64,000 nucleotides of DNA from Kondoa malvinella (taxonomy: Eukaryota; Basidiomycota; Agaricostilbomycetes; Agaricostilbales; Kondoaceae): positions 806,001 to 870,000 of the forward strand of contig BCIM01000006.1 in the NCBI GenBank assembly GCA_039545315.1. The letters are read 5' to 3'. This document shows positions 1-12,543 of the stretch, one piece after another. Made by a program: the position numbers and the translations under genes. The notes below the pieces were generated by a model, which was not told the origin of the DNA, did not search any database, and worked only from the letters and a program-made list of their open reading frames with translations. How positions within the stretch are numbered: the first letter of the stretch is position 1; each line of letters starts with the position of its first letter.

Positions 1-1572
1 GTGGTGGTCGCTGAATGTTGAACAGCTCGCAAGTCATCCCAGCCTGATGCTTTACTTCGGATCTGATCAGACAATAAGAATAGGTCGCACGCATCGTTAG
101 CATTAACCCTGCAGAAGTGCATGGAGCTCTTTCCCTTTGCGCTCAAATGGTCGAAAGCATGACGTATCAAGACCGGTTTGATGTATATCGTCTCGCAGTA
201 TCGATGATCTCCACGCTGAGATCGCTCCTTCCTAGCTGTATCAAGCTTGTCAAAATCTCTCAGACACGCATCGTAAAGGACACAACTCAGCCATGATGAT
301 CGAGTCATCCTGTCGGCTATTGAGTGCAATCCTAAAGAAGGAAAGCGTTCAACAAAACGACTCTTGGAGGGCATTCGTAGCTCTTGGGCAGAAAAGGCCG
401 GAAGAGACGTGTCATCGCGCTGTTGTTCAACTGCTACAGAAAGCGGCGACTTTTCTGGACCAAGCTGCGGAAATGAAGGCCAACTTGCGACTTATGGACC
501 GAGCAACGATGAGCACTCAACCAGCACTCGTCCTAAGCTGCGGCGCTTTTGACCTCAACAGGCTGTCTTCTGCCGATCAAGGCGTGTTTCTCGGTCGAAT
601 GCTGAAGTTGCTCGATCCTTCGCACAAGTTGGCAGCCAAGTCCATCGAAAGCCGTAAAAACGCATTAGAAGTTCTTGGCACAATGCAAGGCGCTCTTCAA
701 GCCAGACCAACGGATCAGCACGACTCGACAGCGAAATCTCGATCAGCAAGTATCATAGAAGCACTGTTGGTAGGTCTTGCGGACTATACTACAGACATGC
801 GTGGCGACGTTGGTGCCAAGTGCAGGGTAATCTGCATTCAGGCTTTCTCTAGCCTGCTCTCAATCCCCAATTTCAACCTGAATCAAGATCAAGCCGACAA
901 GCTGATCGCATGCCTACTCAAGCAAACGCTCGAGAAGATCGACGCTGTCCGCGGGAAAGCTGGCGAGCTACTTAGTGCTCTCGTGCGACGAATTGATCCG
1001 CAATTGACTCTTTATGGTCGCTCTGACCTGCAATTGTTAGCCAATATGTAGGCTGCCCAATTTATTGGGAACTTCTGCTGAACATCATACAGCTACGGAG
1101 CTGACAATGGCCAAACAATTGACAAGGTCCTCACTGCCACTCTGCCTCTGCTCAATTGTCCAACATACCGTCAGTCTATTCTGCAAGGTCTATTATCGCA
1201 ATTCGGTCAAGCGGAATTCCTTTCGCCGACCAGCATTACTAGTGACCTGCAGAGCTATCTGGTTTCTACCGCACCATCTGCACAGCAACCGCTAGTCGAT
1301 GATCTTCTGCGTATGGTTTCGCCGCATGATTCTGCTCATGCTGTTCCGGCTTGCTATCTCCTCGCCATTCTTGCGAAGAGTGATCTACTCGATGTGCCCC
1401 AGCTTCTGTCGGTAGATGTCTACCCAGATTACTAGAATCTGCTGACATTGGCATCAACAGACAGTATATGATTGGCAAGACAAGTGATGTCCTCGAACAG
1501 AAGAAGACGCGAAATAGAGAGTCCCTGCTTGGTGCACTTGCTGCTATGCCAGTCTCCTCGCTCACCAGTTGA
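1..1572 (+). CDS. TBCD: Tubulin-folding cofactor D, C-terminal part (cut by left window edge)
   Basis: Tubulin-specific chaperone D (yeast Cin1, fission yeast Alp1) works with cofactors C and E in folding and recycling alpha/beta-tubulin. The visible part is the C-terminal HEAT-like region. It contains a VHGALSLCAQ segment and the family signature DYTTDMRGDVGAKCR at about 784-828, then SEKID-like and NCPTYRQSILQGLL segments. Stops in the raw frame are removed by short introns at 238-290, 1048-1092 and 1412-1464 (45-53 nt), all in phase. The last exon reads to a TGA at 1570-1572, after an EQKKTRNRESLLGAL segment that resembles the family's extreme C-terminus. The tail between the third intron and the stop is shorter than in the human protein. 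The exon at 1-110 is not resolved. The gene continues to the left of the window. Confidence 0.8.
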
Positions 1573-1982
1573 AATCTAGCTGATAGTCACATCGCAGCTG
1601 GGCTGTCGCAGGCCAAAAGGAATCAGCGATCTTGACAGTGCGAGAAACACGAGAGGAGCATCCCAATGAAGAGGTCAGTGATGTTCTTGCGCGAAAGTCG
1701 CCGTCCTTAATTGCTCGCAAAACAGCTACGGACTCGCATCGTGGAGTGGACAACTCAGACAAGGGCAGTCGAAGCAGATGCTGACGTGTACGAAGAGGTT
1801 TCGGGGTGAACGGTACACTGCTCATTTGGAGCTTGCATAGCCATAAGGGATCACCATCTTGAGCTGCTGTCTCTTGCTCGTGATCCACGAAGTCCACACT
1901 TCGTTGTGCTCCTTCAAGACCATCTCCAAGCTATAGACGCTCTATCATCATAGGGACTACGGCAATACTGCGCTCATCGAAG

Positions 1983-3202
1983 ATGCTCGTGCAGACTGTC
2001 ACCAACAACAAACTTCAGGGAACTGCTCATGCGTTCGCTTTGCGCTCTACCTACGATTTGCATATGCCAGAGCAGTGTGCAGGCACCAAAGTCGACCAAA
2101 GGAACACTCTCTTGCGTTCATCAGACCTGTCGCTCGAACTGCTCGTTTCCTTGAAAGCGGATTTTGAACCTGTCGATGATCTGGCTACTTCTTCATTTCT
2201 CGCGGTCATGCTACAGTATATACGCGATATCGCAGATCCTTTGCTCGTCAAGTCTGTTGAGATTGAAGAGACTGAGGAAGATGTTGTCAGATGTATGTTT
2301 GCACTCAAGCCTTGTGATCTAGCCTAACAAAGGTATAGTACGCGTGTTGATGGACTCGCCATCAGCAGATGCCCAGTCACACTTAGCTGTACCAATCACG
2401 CTCGTAAAGATCTGCATGAGCTTCTCTATCAGCAGCGCAGACATGACAGGATCTCAATCAATGGAGGTGGACGGGATGACATCAACACCTTTGAGCAGCT
2501 TGCTTGTTCAATTTCCCTTAGCAAGGCCAATCAAAGAGATTCTGTTTGCTACCCTCGAGACTTTCTTCCGCAACCTCTCTGTCAAGTTTCCCCTCATCTT
2601 TAATAGAGCGTGGGCTACCGTATGTCTTATTACCCTTCTGTGACTGCGTTCCTCACTTCTTGATAGAATGCAGCTGCAGCGAAGCAATACTACCCCGCTA
2701 TGGCCGCATCAATCTTGGCGATTCTAGATCACTGTGAATCGTTGTCAACCAAGAAGTTGCGAAGAAAGGCTTACAAAGTGAGTGGATCCAACAATTGCTG
2801 ACAAAGGATCCACAAAGGTCCGTCCAGATTCTCGCCGATCGACATATTGCGGCGGAACGTCGGAACACTCGAATGAAGCGACAGAGACGATCCAGCGCTT
2901 CACCTGTGCCGCATGCGTCAGACCATGAAGAATCAGGTCCAGACAAGCCCGAAGAAAAGATGGTCCAAGCTGCTCTGACGTCGCATCTGGAAATGCTTGG
3001 TCTGCGGGGCATCAAGCCTAAACGCGTTGCTCTGAGCGCTAAAGCTGTGAGTCACTCTGCATTCTGGTCCAGGCGAAGTATAAGCTGATCGATTCCATAG
3101 CGCGCCGAAGTCCAGCAGAGTGATGCTGAATCCGACAATAACGCAAACGAGACGCTTCCCAACGCCAACGGGAATGCAGAGGATGATATGTATCTAGTGT
3201 AA
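1983..3202 (+). CDS. Unrecognised nuclear-type protein (3' part)
   Basis: A multi-exon gene ends with TAA at 3200-3202. The coding blocks are 1983 to about 2293 (DLSLELLVSLKADFEPVDD), 2344-2616 (ARPIKEILFATLETFFRN), 2665-2777 (KQYYPAMAASILAILDHCES), 2807-3048 (basic, RMKRQRRSS, then Ser/Glu-rich) and 3102-3202 (acidic tail). Helical segments followed by a KKLRRK/KRQRR basic stretch and an acidic end suggest a HEAT-like nuclear protein. I could not match it to a family; the FANCI/FANCD2 C-termini and rRNA-processing HEAT proteins were considered without a convincing motif. The intron at 2778-2806 is only 29 nt and is needed to avoid a stop. The 5' end is unresolved: 1573-1982 contains more open segments that may be earlier exons. 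Confidence 0.5.
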
Positions 3203-3318
3203 TCTAGATACAAGCTTTGCATCTCGAAACCTTGTTTAGCGCCCCGGGCCCGTGACTACACCTTAGACCCAGGCGTCGAAATCACACCAATGATGCTCTT
3301 CTGCTGCTGACGCTACCC

Positions 3319-4895
3319 ATGAATCCATCCGTGCCTGCACCAGGGCTCGCTATCAGGTAGATTTCACTAAACGTCATTCCCGCTTTCATGAGCTCAAAGG
3401 TAGAGCTCTCTCTGCTACACAGGTTCGCTCCCTTACGCGTGCCAGCGAAAAGACGGCGGTCAGTCTTCAGTTTCAAGCAGACCAGCGTTATCCTGTGCTG
3501 AGACTGTCCTCTCATGCAACTAGGCAAACACTCGCAGTCGTGCTCTGGGGATCTCTCTTCATCGTCGTGCCTGCTCTCTTCTTCTACCTCTGCTCCTTTC
3601 CGCGCTTTTGGCCTCTGGCAATCATCTACATTTCCTGGATTGCGCTGTTTGACACGGCACCCAATCATGGCGGCAGACCTTCAGAGAAACTTCGGAAAGC
3701 TCAGTTCTGGAAGCTGTTTGCTGGGTAAGCTATCACTGAGGATGTAGTCTGTATATTGAGCTGATCAATCGGTGTTGGCAGCTATTTCCCTATCACTTTG
3801 GTCAAGACAGTCGACCTTCCGCCGGATAGAACATATGTCTTTGGCTATCATCCACACGGCATCATCGGAGTGAGTGAACTCCGGAAGTGAGTCGTCTTTG
3901 CTGATCTGTTCTCAGGTAGGCGCTATGGGATCATTCGCGTCCGATGGTACAATTCTTCAACCCCTGTATTACGAGCTCTACTGACCTTATACTAGCTACT
4001 GGCTTCTCTCAACTCTTCCCTGGCATCAAGACGCATCTTCTCACATTAAGCACCAACTTTCTGATACCCGTTTACCGTGATATCCTGCTGGCGCTCGGTA
4101 TCTGCAGCGTATCTAGTCGTGCTTGTCAGAATGTGCTCAAGCAAGGTAGGTCCTCTCGTGCTGATTGCATATTGATGTTGGACATTGATGTGATGTCCAG
4201 GCAAAGGATCATCTATCACCATCGTTGTTGGAGGTGCAGCAGAATCATTGTCTGCCAGACCGGGAACAGCGGATCTCATCCTGAAGAGGCGGTTAGGCTT
4301 TATCAAATTAGCAGTGCGGCAAGGAGCAGATCTGGTTCCCGTCTTTTCTTTCGGGGAGAATGATGTTCGCGCTCTCGTCTCTGGTACAATTCGCTCTTGC
4401 TGACCGAATGCTATCAGATCTTTGACCAGCTGTCAAGTAAAAGGAGATCAAAGCTCAGATCGATACAACAGCGCTTTCAGGGCACGTTTGGGTTTACTTT
4501 GCGTTAGTGCTAGACCAGATAGACTGAGCCAAACTAAACAATTGGCACAGCTATCTTTTTTGGACGAGGCATCTTCAATTGTTGGTCCTTGGAAACTGTT
4601 TGAGCAAGTGTACAGCTCTAACTAGTTCGCTTTTGGCCAACAGACAGTGTGGGCATGATGCCTTTTCGACATCCCATCACCTCTGTCGTTGGTCGGCCAA
4701 TCTCAGTCAAACAGAATGCTCAACCAACAATGGAAGAGCTCGAGCGGTATCAAGTGCTCTACATTGAAGAGCTAATGCGTATATGGGAGTATGTCTCCTA
4801 TCGGGCAGCTCTCGCTCAGTGCTGACGCGTTGCACAGTGACTACAAGGACATCTATGCGCCTCGTCGAAAAAGAGATCTAGCCATCGTCAGCTGA
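3319..4895 (+). CDS. DGA1: Diacylglycerol O-acyltransferase type 2
   Basis: DGAT2-family enzymes make triacylglycerol from diacylglycerol and acyl-CoA at the ER and lipid droplets. The hydrophobic N-terminal hairpin (VVLWGSLFIVVPALFFYL) is followed by the conserved YFP motif (YFPITLVKTVDLP) and the catalytic HPHG motif (FGYHPHGIIG) near 3783-3870. Later come GGAAES and the VPVFSFGEND block, and the last exon carries LMPFRHPITSVVGRPISV, typical of the family. Several introns of about 45-60 nt interrupt it. The start at 3319 needs an intron at 3357-3403, which gives an in-frame join. The stop is TGA at 4893-4895. No frameshift is needed, but the exon joins around 4440-4660 are only approximate. 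The substrate is inferred from the family; a monoacylglycerol or wax-ester activity cannot be excluded. Confidence 0.85.
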
Positions 4896-5061
4896 GGACA
4901 CTTTCTGTTTTGCTTCTTGTCACATATTTATAACGGGTTGGGGTGCTGGAACACACTGGTTTGCATTCATTTGAACACACGCTTGCTCGGGACTTGTTTT
5001 GGGCATGACGAAACTGACCGCACCGAAAGGTTGTAATCCAACGATGATGAGAAAATGAGCT

Positions 5062-8000
5062 ATGGAAGCACAAGAGAGCATTCCGGCTGCTTCGCTGTCG
5101 ACCTCGTACATGAACAGTTCTGCCTCGCATCCGCTGAGTCCAGTAGAGGACCAACAAGATGAAGCGAAGGATTACTTCTCCAGCAGTTCCAAGGCAGGCA
5201 GGCATGGGCACTCACCTTCAATAGATGGTCTCTTGAGTGCAGAAGACCAGGAGCGAGAAGACGAGATAGAAGCGCAGACTCCTGGGAAGTCAAACCCTCG
5301 CGATATCAAAGCGTCGTCTAGATTGCCTCTGTTCACTCCGGAATCGCAAGAGACTGGTCTGCCACCTGAGGAAACAATCTTGCAATTGCCTCAGGCTCCT
5401 CATTTGCTCAAACCGCAAGATCTGGCGCAAGGGCTCTCCGCTTTCGTGACGAAGGAAGGCACTGCATCACCTACGCCAACTCTTCCAACAGATCTAGTAG
5501 TCGCTATCATCTCTGCGCTGTCTCGAGATCTGTCTCATGTCCAAACGCAACTGGACGAGTCAGAACAATTGCGAATAGCTTCAGTCAATGGCCTTAGCGG
5601 TGTCTTACAAGAGTATGGTCTTACAGCAGCGAGTGTGGAGAGGACTCTTCTGAGAGCGAAAGCGGAGGCTCAAGCTGTGAATGCGAATGCTATCCTTCCG
5701 AGAGGGAAAAAGGGAAAGTGGAAGCTCAGGTTAGGCGATCTTGATGGAGTGTTAAGGGAAGCAAGGCGCACCAGTGTTGACAGCAATACTGGAAGTTCAG
5801 AGACTGCTGAGCAGTCCGAATTCGTACGCTTTGCGTCCAGTGTCATAAACGCATCTCATTCATCTGGAATAGAAACTCATCGACGTCGACCTGCAAGAGG
5901 CCATGTCTGATACGCAGTTTGACATGATGTCTGACACTGCGTCAGTATCGGCTCTTTCACTAGCGTCATCAGCCAATGCAGCAACAGCAGAAGATGCCGA
6001 AACTTCAGTCAAACGAGGTCGACATTCTTCCCTGACAGCTCGTATCTTTGGTGGCCTATCTGGTTCCATCTTGTCCACTTCTCCTGGTCAATCGCCAGCT
6101 CCAAAAACGCCTGCGTCGAAAGTCGGCAAAGGCGCTTCGCCTGAGACCGTTCAAGAAGAAGGCACCGCCAAGGCAGAACCAGGCCACAAAGCTAGATCGC
6201 ACAGTGTCAGATCATTCGACAGCGGGACCTCGTCTACTACTTCAGATTCCTTTGCGAGCGCAAACAAGGCTGGATCTGGTTTGTCAGATTGGACCGGCAG
6301 CGTCTTTGGCTGGCGGAAGCAACCCAAGCACAAGAAGATGCTAGAAGCTCTCGCTGCACCTGATTCATCCACGAATGACCCGACAGAGCCTTTGGAGAGC
6401 AGTACTCCCATGGCTGAGGACGCCCATTTCGACTGGAATCCGCGACGAAAAGAAGACTCTGGCTCTGAAGGTACAAGATCTGACTCGTCCAAGTCGACGG
6501 CGACGCTTAATACAACAGCATCTTCTCGACGAACCACTGGAACAGCTCCAACAGCGCATAGCGTCCGCTCCGAAGGAGAGTCTTCGTCTCCGCCTCTTAC
6601 TTCTACAACCCTTTTGCCTCCAGCATCACCTAAAGCCAATGTTATCACTTCCTTAATATCTAGAAGGCAACTTGATGCACCAACCCTTTCTGTTCCAGTC
6701 ACTTCTTTACCAGCATTGTCAAATCCCGCATCTAGGATAGCATCACCTGTCCTCGATACCACCTCGTCGACCAGTAGCATTAAAAGTGGAATATCCCGTC
6801 ATCATACCCAGAATCTCGATCCCGCACATACACAAAACCGCTCAAATCGGCGCCCTACTCATTTTACCGCTCTTGCTTTAGCAGCCAGCAAATGGTTTAC
6901 GGGCGACAACAGAAACAACGCAGACCGAAACAACGTCCTTACTAATCCTAAAAGAGTTTCAGCGAACATCACCAACTGGACGCTCGACCTGGTCAATGAC
7001 GTCGCTTCACATCACTCGTCTTCATTCCTGTCAGACGAGGCTCAAGCGACCTTCAGTGTAGATCGACAGTCTCCTAACGGTCTGCTCAGAACACTATCTC
7101 TCGAGTCATCCCAAAGTCAGCATGCTCAAAACTCTGCACCCAAGATGCCCGATGCCATCAACACCTCATTGCATCAAACACCCTCTTCAAGCTTCAGATC
7201 GCCATCAGGCAGCTTCGATAGAAGATCTCCTAGCCTTCAGAAGAGTGGCAGTCGCGTCACGGAACCAACAGTCACTCTTCCTACCCTTGGTCTCACTCGT
7301 CAGAATTCAGTGTTCCAAGCTGCGCTATCTCAGCCGGTCGCTAGTCGTCCATCAGCTCCAACCTTGCAAACTATACCGCAGTCTTCTCATCCAGTTGCAT
7401 CAAGTTCAGTTGAACTAGATACGATTACCAGCGGCGAAGCCAAACCTCCTACATTTGGTGCGACAGCGCAATTACAGGGTATGGAACAGCTAGTCGATCG
7501 ATATGGCTTCATGCACGAGAAGAACGGCATGAAAGTGCTGCGAGAACTGCGACAGCGTCAACTTGATAAAGCTGGTCAAGATGCATCCAAAGCCGGTCCT
7601 GAATCTACAGAAAGCACAGATAGTGGGCCTTCCAGCGTCAAGCGATTGCTGGCGCAGCTGTCAGACATGAATAACACGCAGGAGAAGGTGCTTCAAAACG
7701 CTTGGGATGCCTATTTGAAGAAACGACGCGCGAAGCATTCTGCTGCCGAACCTGCACCTTCTGCTCGTAAAGACAGGAGTCTGAAGAATCCAGCCGCCAG
7801 CCTCGCCAATCAAGGCAGCGCAGATCTGGCAGAACACGATGCTACTCATGTCGCAGAGTCAGGTTGGAGCGAGAATTTGATTGGTGTAGCGCAAATGGGC
7901 ACCGGTGGGAAAGCAGAGCGCGAGGCCTGGAGAGACTTTAAGCAACTCGTCCGCTCTGGCATACCTATATCTTTGCGACCAGCTTTATGGTGTGAGCTGA

Positions 8001-9018
8001 GTGGGGCGACCGATGTTCGCGAGCCCGGGTACTATGCAGAGCTGCTCCAGCTGCACGATGAAGGAGGCCAGAGTCTCTGTCTCAAACAGATCAGTGAGTC
8101 CTCTCTTGGCTCCCGAGAGCACAACGGCTGACAATGCGATTCAGATGCCGATGTAGGGCGTACGTTTGGCAGCAACGTCTTCTTTGGTGGAGATGGACCT
8201 GGCGTCGCGAAGCTTCGGCGGGTGCTTATTGCCTATTCCTGGTATGCCTCAAAGCGTACATGATAGGAAGCAGCTGATGTGGGAGCAGGCACAATCCAGA
8301 GGTCGGCTACTGCCAAGGCATGAACCTCGTAGCTGGCACGCTCTTGCTTACTCTACCGACCGAAGAAGATGCCTTTTGGGTGTTGTGTTGTATCATCGAA
8401 GTAAGCTATCGATCGACCCAACACATTTACATAAGCTGATTCTTGCTCAGCGCATATTGCCTAGCGAATACTACACAAGTACCTTACTGGTTTCTCGAGC
8501 CGATCAACGCGTCCTCAAAGACCTAGTGGCCAAGCTTTTGCCAAAGATGCACAACCATTTCGAAGATCTTGGTGTCGAATTGGAAGCCGTCACCTTTGGC
8601 TGGTTTCTATCGCTCTTTTCCTTGCCTTTACCTATTCGAGTAGGTTCTCTCGTATTATGCTCTTGAAAAGCACCTGATGTTATGCGTCTCGCCAGACACT
8701 TTTGCGAGTTCTCGATGTGTTTTTCTGCGAAGGCACTATCGTCCTGTTCCGAGTCACCATTGCTATTCTCAAGATGAACTCTGATGAGATCTTTGGCTTT
8801 GACTCTGCCTCTGATCTGTACGTCTTCTTGCGTGGCATGACGAGTGGGTTGCATCAAGCAGATCAATTGATCAAAGTGAGCATATTTCAATGCGCCATGG
8901 ATTCTAAGCTAATATCGCACAGATTGCCTGCGAGGACCTCAAGTCATCTTTAAAGACAAAAGACGTCAATTCGTTACGGGAAGCTCATGTCGCGGAACTT
9001 TCAGCCATGATGTCTTAA
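5062..9018 (+). CDS. Large TBC-domain Rab GTPase-activating protein
   Basis: TBC proteins stimulate GTP hydrolysis by Rab GTPases in membrane traffic. The roughly 900-residue N-terminal part is low complexity and rich in Ser/Thr/Pro. A TBC domain follows from about 7950: SGIPISLRPALW (the IPxxxRxxxW motif), then NADVGRTF with the arginine finger, and GYCQGMNLVAGTLLL with the glutamine finger (YxQGM). It ends in FLRGMTSGLHQADQLIK and a TAA at 9016-9018. An intron at 5824-5872 joins the first exon to the long second one in frame (SEF-KLIDVDLQEAM). Further introns of about 45-60 nt cut the TBC domain. Both catalytic fingers are present, so it is expected to be active. Its Rab target cannot be told from the sequence. 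Antisense open frames inside the low-complexity part look like composition artefacts. Confidence 0.88.
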
Positions 9019-9202
9019 GGATTCTTACACACGCCTTCATAAAGTATCAGGTTCTGTACAATTGTATGCTGTATGCCGTGTTTTGTTTCCTTTTCTCGCT
9101 TCCCGTAATGAGGTCACGACACGTGCACGCGTCTTTTTGATGTCATTGATGTAATTCGTATGTACTCCCTCTCTCTCACCAACAAGCATATCATATAAAG
9201 TC

Positions 9203-9790
9203 ATGTCTGACCTACCTGTTAACAAACACGACGTGAGTATCCATTGTTGCGGATCCCGGAGCACCTTGCTGATCTTGATTTCCGCTATACAGGGAAGCCG
9301 GCACGTCTGTCAAAGCGTTAAAGAGATTCGCGTCTAATCTGCTTGTACTCTTAGCGGTGGATTCGAGCACAAGGACAAGTCGTATGTCAACTCGTTCAAC
9401 CTGTTATCCCTCATCTGAACGTGGACTATGTTCAGTGACCTCGCTCGTCCTCACGGCAACGACACTGGGGACCGTAACGAAGCCGATAATGGAATAGTCG
9501 TCAGTGTGCTACTACAACCTGTGTCGCGCCAACTGATAGTCCTTCTCCAAAGGCCTCCGAGAGGGAGAAGGGTTCCGACTCTAAGTTGCCAGGCATGGCA
9601 CAGAAGGCCATGGACAAGGTCGCACCTGGTGCAGGAGTGAGCCGCTTGCCTTGTCGCGCTGTATCTTTTTAATGTTTGTTTCAGTCCACCAATCCTGACA
9701 TCAAGGCTTCCAGCGAGTATACGCAGGGAAAGGATTACAAGGTCAGCTCGGCGTTTGTTTGCATTGCCATTACTTATGTACTAGCAGTGA
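9203..9790 (+). CDS. Small hydrophilic protein, function unknown
   Basis: A run of small exons can be joined into a short, charged, probably disordered protein. It starts MSDLPVNKHD at 9203, continues through GGFEHKDKS and DLARPHGNDTGD, then KASEREKGSDSK and MAQKAMDKVAPGAG. It ends ASSEYTQGKDYK followed by TGA at 9788-9790, directly after an intron that ends CTAGCAG. Several of the introns look normal (for example GTATGT...TTCAG near 9379-9430, and GTGAGC...TTTCAG before 9685). One join, near 9475-9545, does not keep frame in my reading, so the model is incomplete. I do not recognise a family. The composition resembles small stress-related hydrophilins, but that is only an impression. Confidence 0.35.
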
Positions 9791-10160
9791 TTCTTTTGTT
9801 CTTGGGCATATTGGGCATCGTCGAAAGCATTTTGAAATCAAACCTTATGAAATTCTGGAATTGCTGTATACTCCTGCACTCCTGAGAGCTGCTTGCTATG
9901 CATTCTGTGCTCTTCAGACCAGAGAGCTAATTCGTAGTTGTGTAAAGTTGAGGTTTGCTTCTCCGGACGTCAGCCAGATCTGAAGTCTTGCTTGACACGC
10001 CTTCTGACTGTGCTAGCCGTAGCTGTACTGCTTGCGAATAGACCATGCCGCGACGCCCGTCGTTCATCCATGAACACGTGATCACAGGAAAATATTACTC
10101 GTTTTCAAAACACCATACATAGGCTAGTAGTTGTACTGCAACAGCGATAAGGAAGCAAAA
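9791..10160. other. Intergenic, no feature seen
   Basis: About 370 bases lie between the small hydrophilic gene and TMA16. I see no credible coding exon, RNA gene or repeat. It presumably holds the 3' end of one gene and the TMA16 promoter. Confidence 0.5.
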
Positions 10161-11020
10161 ATGCCCAACAATCGAGTAAAGACCATTAAAAGCATGCAGG
10201 TATGTCAGACTATCAGCAGCAAGGTCAGATTGCCCGAGCTAAAACTTAAGGCGGACAACAGGGCAAGAACGCCAAGTCAGTTCATCCACATTCACGCCGC
10301 AAGCTTCAACTGGACCGAGTGTATCTCAGAGAAGAGAAATTGGCCAAACACAAGAAAGCGCGAACGCAGACCATGTCTTCAAAAGTTGACCGTAAGCATA
10401 CATTGGTAGCAATCCCAATTGGGGAACTCTCCACTCAAGTGCTCAAGCAGGTCTGCTGTGGTTCTGCTTTGCTCTGGATCCAGAAGTCACGCATTACACT
10501 CAACATGGCGATTTACATCAAATAGCCCAAGATTATTGTTCCAGACATGATGCGGCGATACAAGAAGAGATTGATGCGAGGAGACCAGGAAGGCCAAAGA
10601 GTAAAAAGCAGGAAACGTTAGAGTTTCAGCGAACGAGGGAGCAGGGCGAATATGATGGTGCTGGAGGATTCCGTATGTCTTTTTCTCTCTGTCTTGATGT
10701 CTCACACTGACTGGTTAATACAGTGATGCCGAATCTAATGGATAGGACATCAGTATTGAATTTACGGCATTGGTCCGACAAGGTTTGCATTTCTTGGTCA
10801 AATGTCTGGGGGATTCTCTCTTACTAAGCATGAACAGACCGAAGGAGACCCTTCATTCCTACCTCGCCTCAACCTAATCAGGATATACAGCGATAAACCA
10901 GAAGTGATAGTGGTAGAACAGCAAGGTGCTGGGTCGCATCTCTCGTTTGAGGATTCAGAAAAGGCAGAGGCTATGGATGTTGAGGAGAGTTTGGGCGCAG
11001 AGTCTACGGCGGCGTCGTAG
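10161..11020 (+). CDS. TMA16: Translation machinery-associated protein 16
   Basis: Tma16 binds the pre-60S and 60S ribosome and is thought to act in late large-subunit maturation. After the short exon MPNNRVKTIKSMQ, an intron at 10200-10261 leads to KNAKSVHPHSRRKLQLDRV and LREEKLAKHKKAR, the diagnostic N-terminal block of the family. The middle has LLWFCFALDPE and IQEEIDARRPGRPKSK, and the C-terminal block includes MPNLMDRTSVLNLRHW. All four introns join in frame. The last exon ends in an acidic tail with TAG at 11018-11020. Length (about 190-200 residues) suits the family. Confidence 0.88.
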
Positions 11021-11170
11021 GAGTTTTGCATTCTTCATTGGGATTCCCAGCCTAGATTTTATCAATCAGTGCATGTGAATCTCTTGTTAACCAGCTACAT
11101 CCACTTCTCGCCCAGAGCAAAGCAAAGCAATACCTCGAGCAGATCCTACTACTAATCTACAGCAGCTGGC

Positions 11171-12528
11171 ATGCATCCCAAACTCCCCTCTCCGCTGTTC
11201 TACCCCGCATCAGCAAACAATGCCAAAGACGCTCTCGCTGTCGTAACGCACTCGCTAGCTGCAGATGGCAAGACTGTAGTCTACCAATTGGAGCTTACAC
11301 ACAGGCCCGATAACCGCTTGACACCGGCCATGGTCGATACAGCTGTTTGCCTTTCTGACATTCATCATCAAGCATTTGTGCTCATTCTGAAAGCTCCGTA
11401 GATCCTCCCTGCGCTAGATGATATGGAGCGTGCCTGGCGTGCAGAGTGAGTCGGATTCTGGCGCAGTTTGTGACGCTGACCTTATGCACTTCCATTACAG
11501 CCGTGCGGGAGAGCTGGAAGGTGGTCCTGCGTCTGGACAAGCTGCTTTGATAACTTGCGGTGCTCTTGATAATCGTACGCTTTCTTCCCTCTGTTCCAAT
11601 ATAAACGGCTGATCCTCGATAGATCGTTTCTTCTCTAACGGTATGCATGGAGCATGCGCTCAGAATCGAATACTCAATTGCACCAGGTCTGAACCTCGAG
11701 GATGGTCCAGCGAACCTTCGGGGCTGGTTCAGGCATTCCTTTCACAAGATGCTCGAGCGAATCTTGACCTTTCCGATTCCTACCATTGCTGCCGTCAACG
11801 GTGTGAGTCCGCTCAGTCTACCTCCGCTGCATGATACTCATGTGTCAAGTACAGCACGCTTTCGCTGGAGGTTTTACTTTGGCTTTGGCGCATGATTATA
11901 GGATATTGAAAGCTGCAGAAGGTAAAGGTGGTATGGGTGAGTCTCAAAATCTTACTCGCCAACAACGCAACAATCTGAATACTCTTGCAGCTATGTTGTG
12001 CTTGAACGAGGTTCATTTCGGAGCTCCTTTACCTGCTGGTAATGACTTTGGGGCTGATTGTCGACCTATCATTACTGACTTACCAAATCGCAGGCATGTG
12101 CGCCATCGCCCGAGCTAAATCTTCCCCCAAAGTCTTTCACAAAATCTGCGTTGAAGGTCATCGTTTCATGGGTCAAGAAGCGTTGCAAAGCGAGCTGGTC
12201 AATGAACTTGCTTCATCAGGTGATGAAGTCATGTCGAAAGCTAGGAAACTTGCGGATCGAGTTGGGCCTATCGCGAAAGCTGGAGTAAGCTGTCAACAGA
12301 ATTACTGAATGGTTCACTGATGCTTCGCGTAGTGCATGGGTCTGATCAAGGAAGAAATGTACAAGGACACTATTGCGAATCTTCAACTTGATGTGTTGGT
12401 TGCCTTCCTGTTGCTTGTCTGTAAGCTGACTAGATTGGCTCGATAGGAACCACTACCTTGTTCCGAAGCGAGAGTACCAGCCAGACAGGAGATTGGGACC
12501 GGCTCCAGAGCGATTGTCAAAGCTATGA
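11171..12528 (+). CDS. ECI1: Peroxisomal delta3,delta2-enoyl-CoA isomerase (crotonase fold)
   Basis: Crotonase-family enzyme expected to shift 3-enoyl-CoA double bonds during peroxisomal beta-oxidation of unsaturated fatty acids. The first oxyanion-hole segment reads RFFSNGLNLED once an intron from about 11641 to 11686 is removed. The second is TIAAVNGHAFAGGFTLALAH. The active-site helix region follows in FHKICVEGHRFMGQEALQSE. The last exon ends in PERLSKL followed by TGA at 12526-12528. SKL is a canonical type 1 peroxisomal targeting signal, which supports both the location and this terminal frame. At least seven short introns are present. The exact reaction (isomerase or hydratase) is inferred from resemblance to fungal Eci1-like proteins. 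Confidence 0.85.
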
Positions 12529-12543
12529 GCGAAACCTTTATCA

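Noticed and set aside
1040..1470. Stops suggesting that tubulin cofactor D is a pseudogene
   Set aside because: In-phase introns at 1048-1092 and 1412-1464 with normal splice sites remove all of them.
6151..6780. Minus-strand open frame of 209 codons inside the TBC gene
   Set aside because: It lies opposite Ser/Thr-rich coding sequence, which commonly leaves an open antisense frame. No recognisable domain.
11570..11700. Apparent frameshift in the enoyl-CoA isomerase gene
   Set aside because: A 46-nt intron starting GTATGC at about 11641 and ending CACCAG restores FFSNGLNLED in frame, so the gene is not broken.
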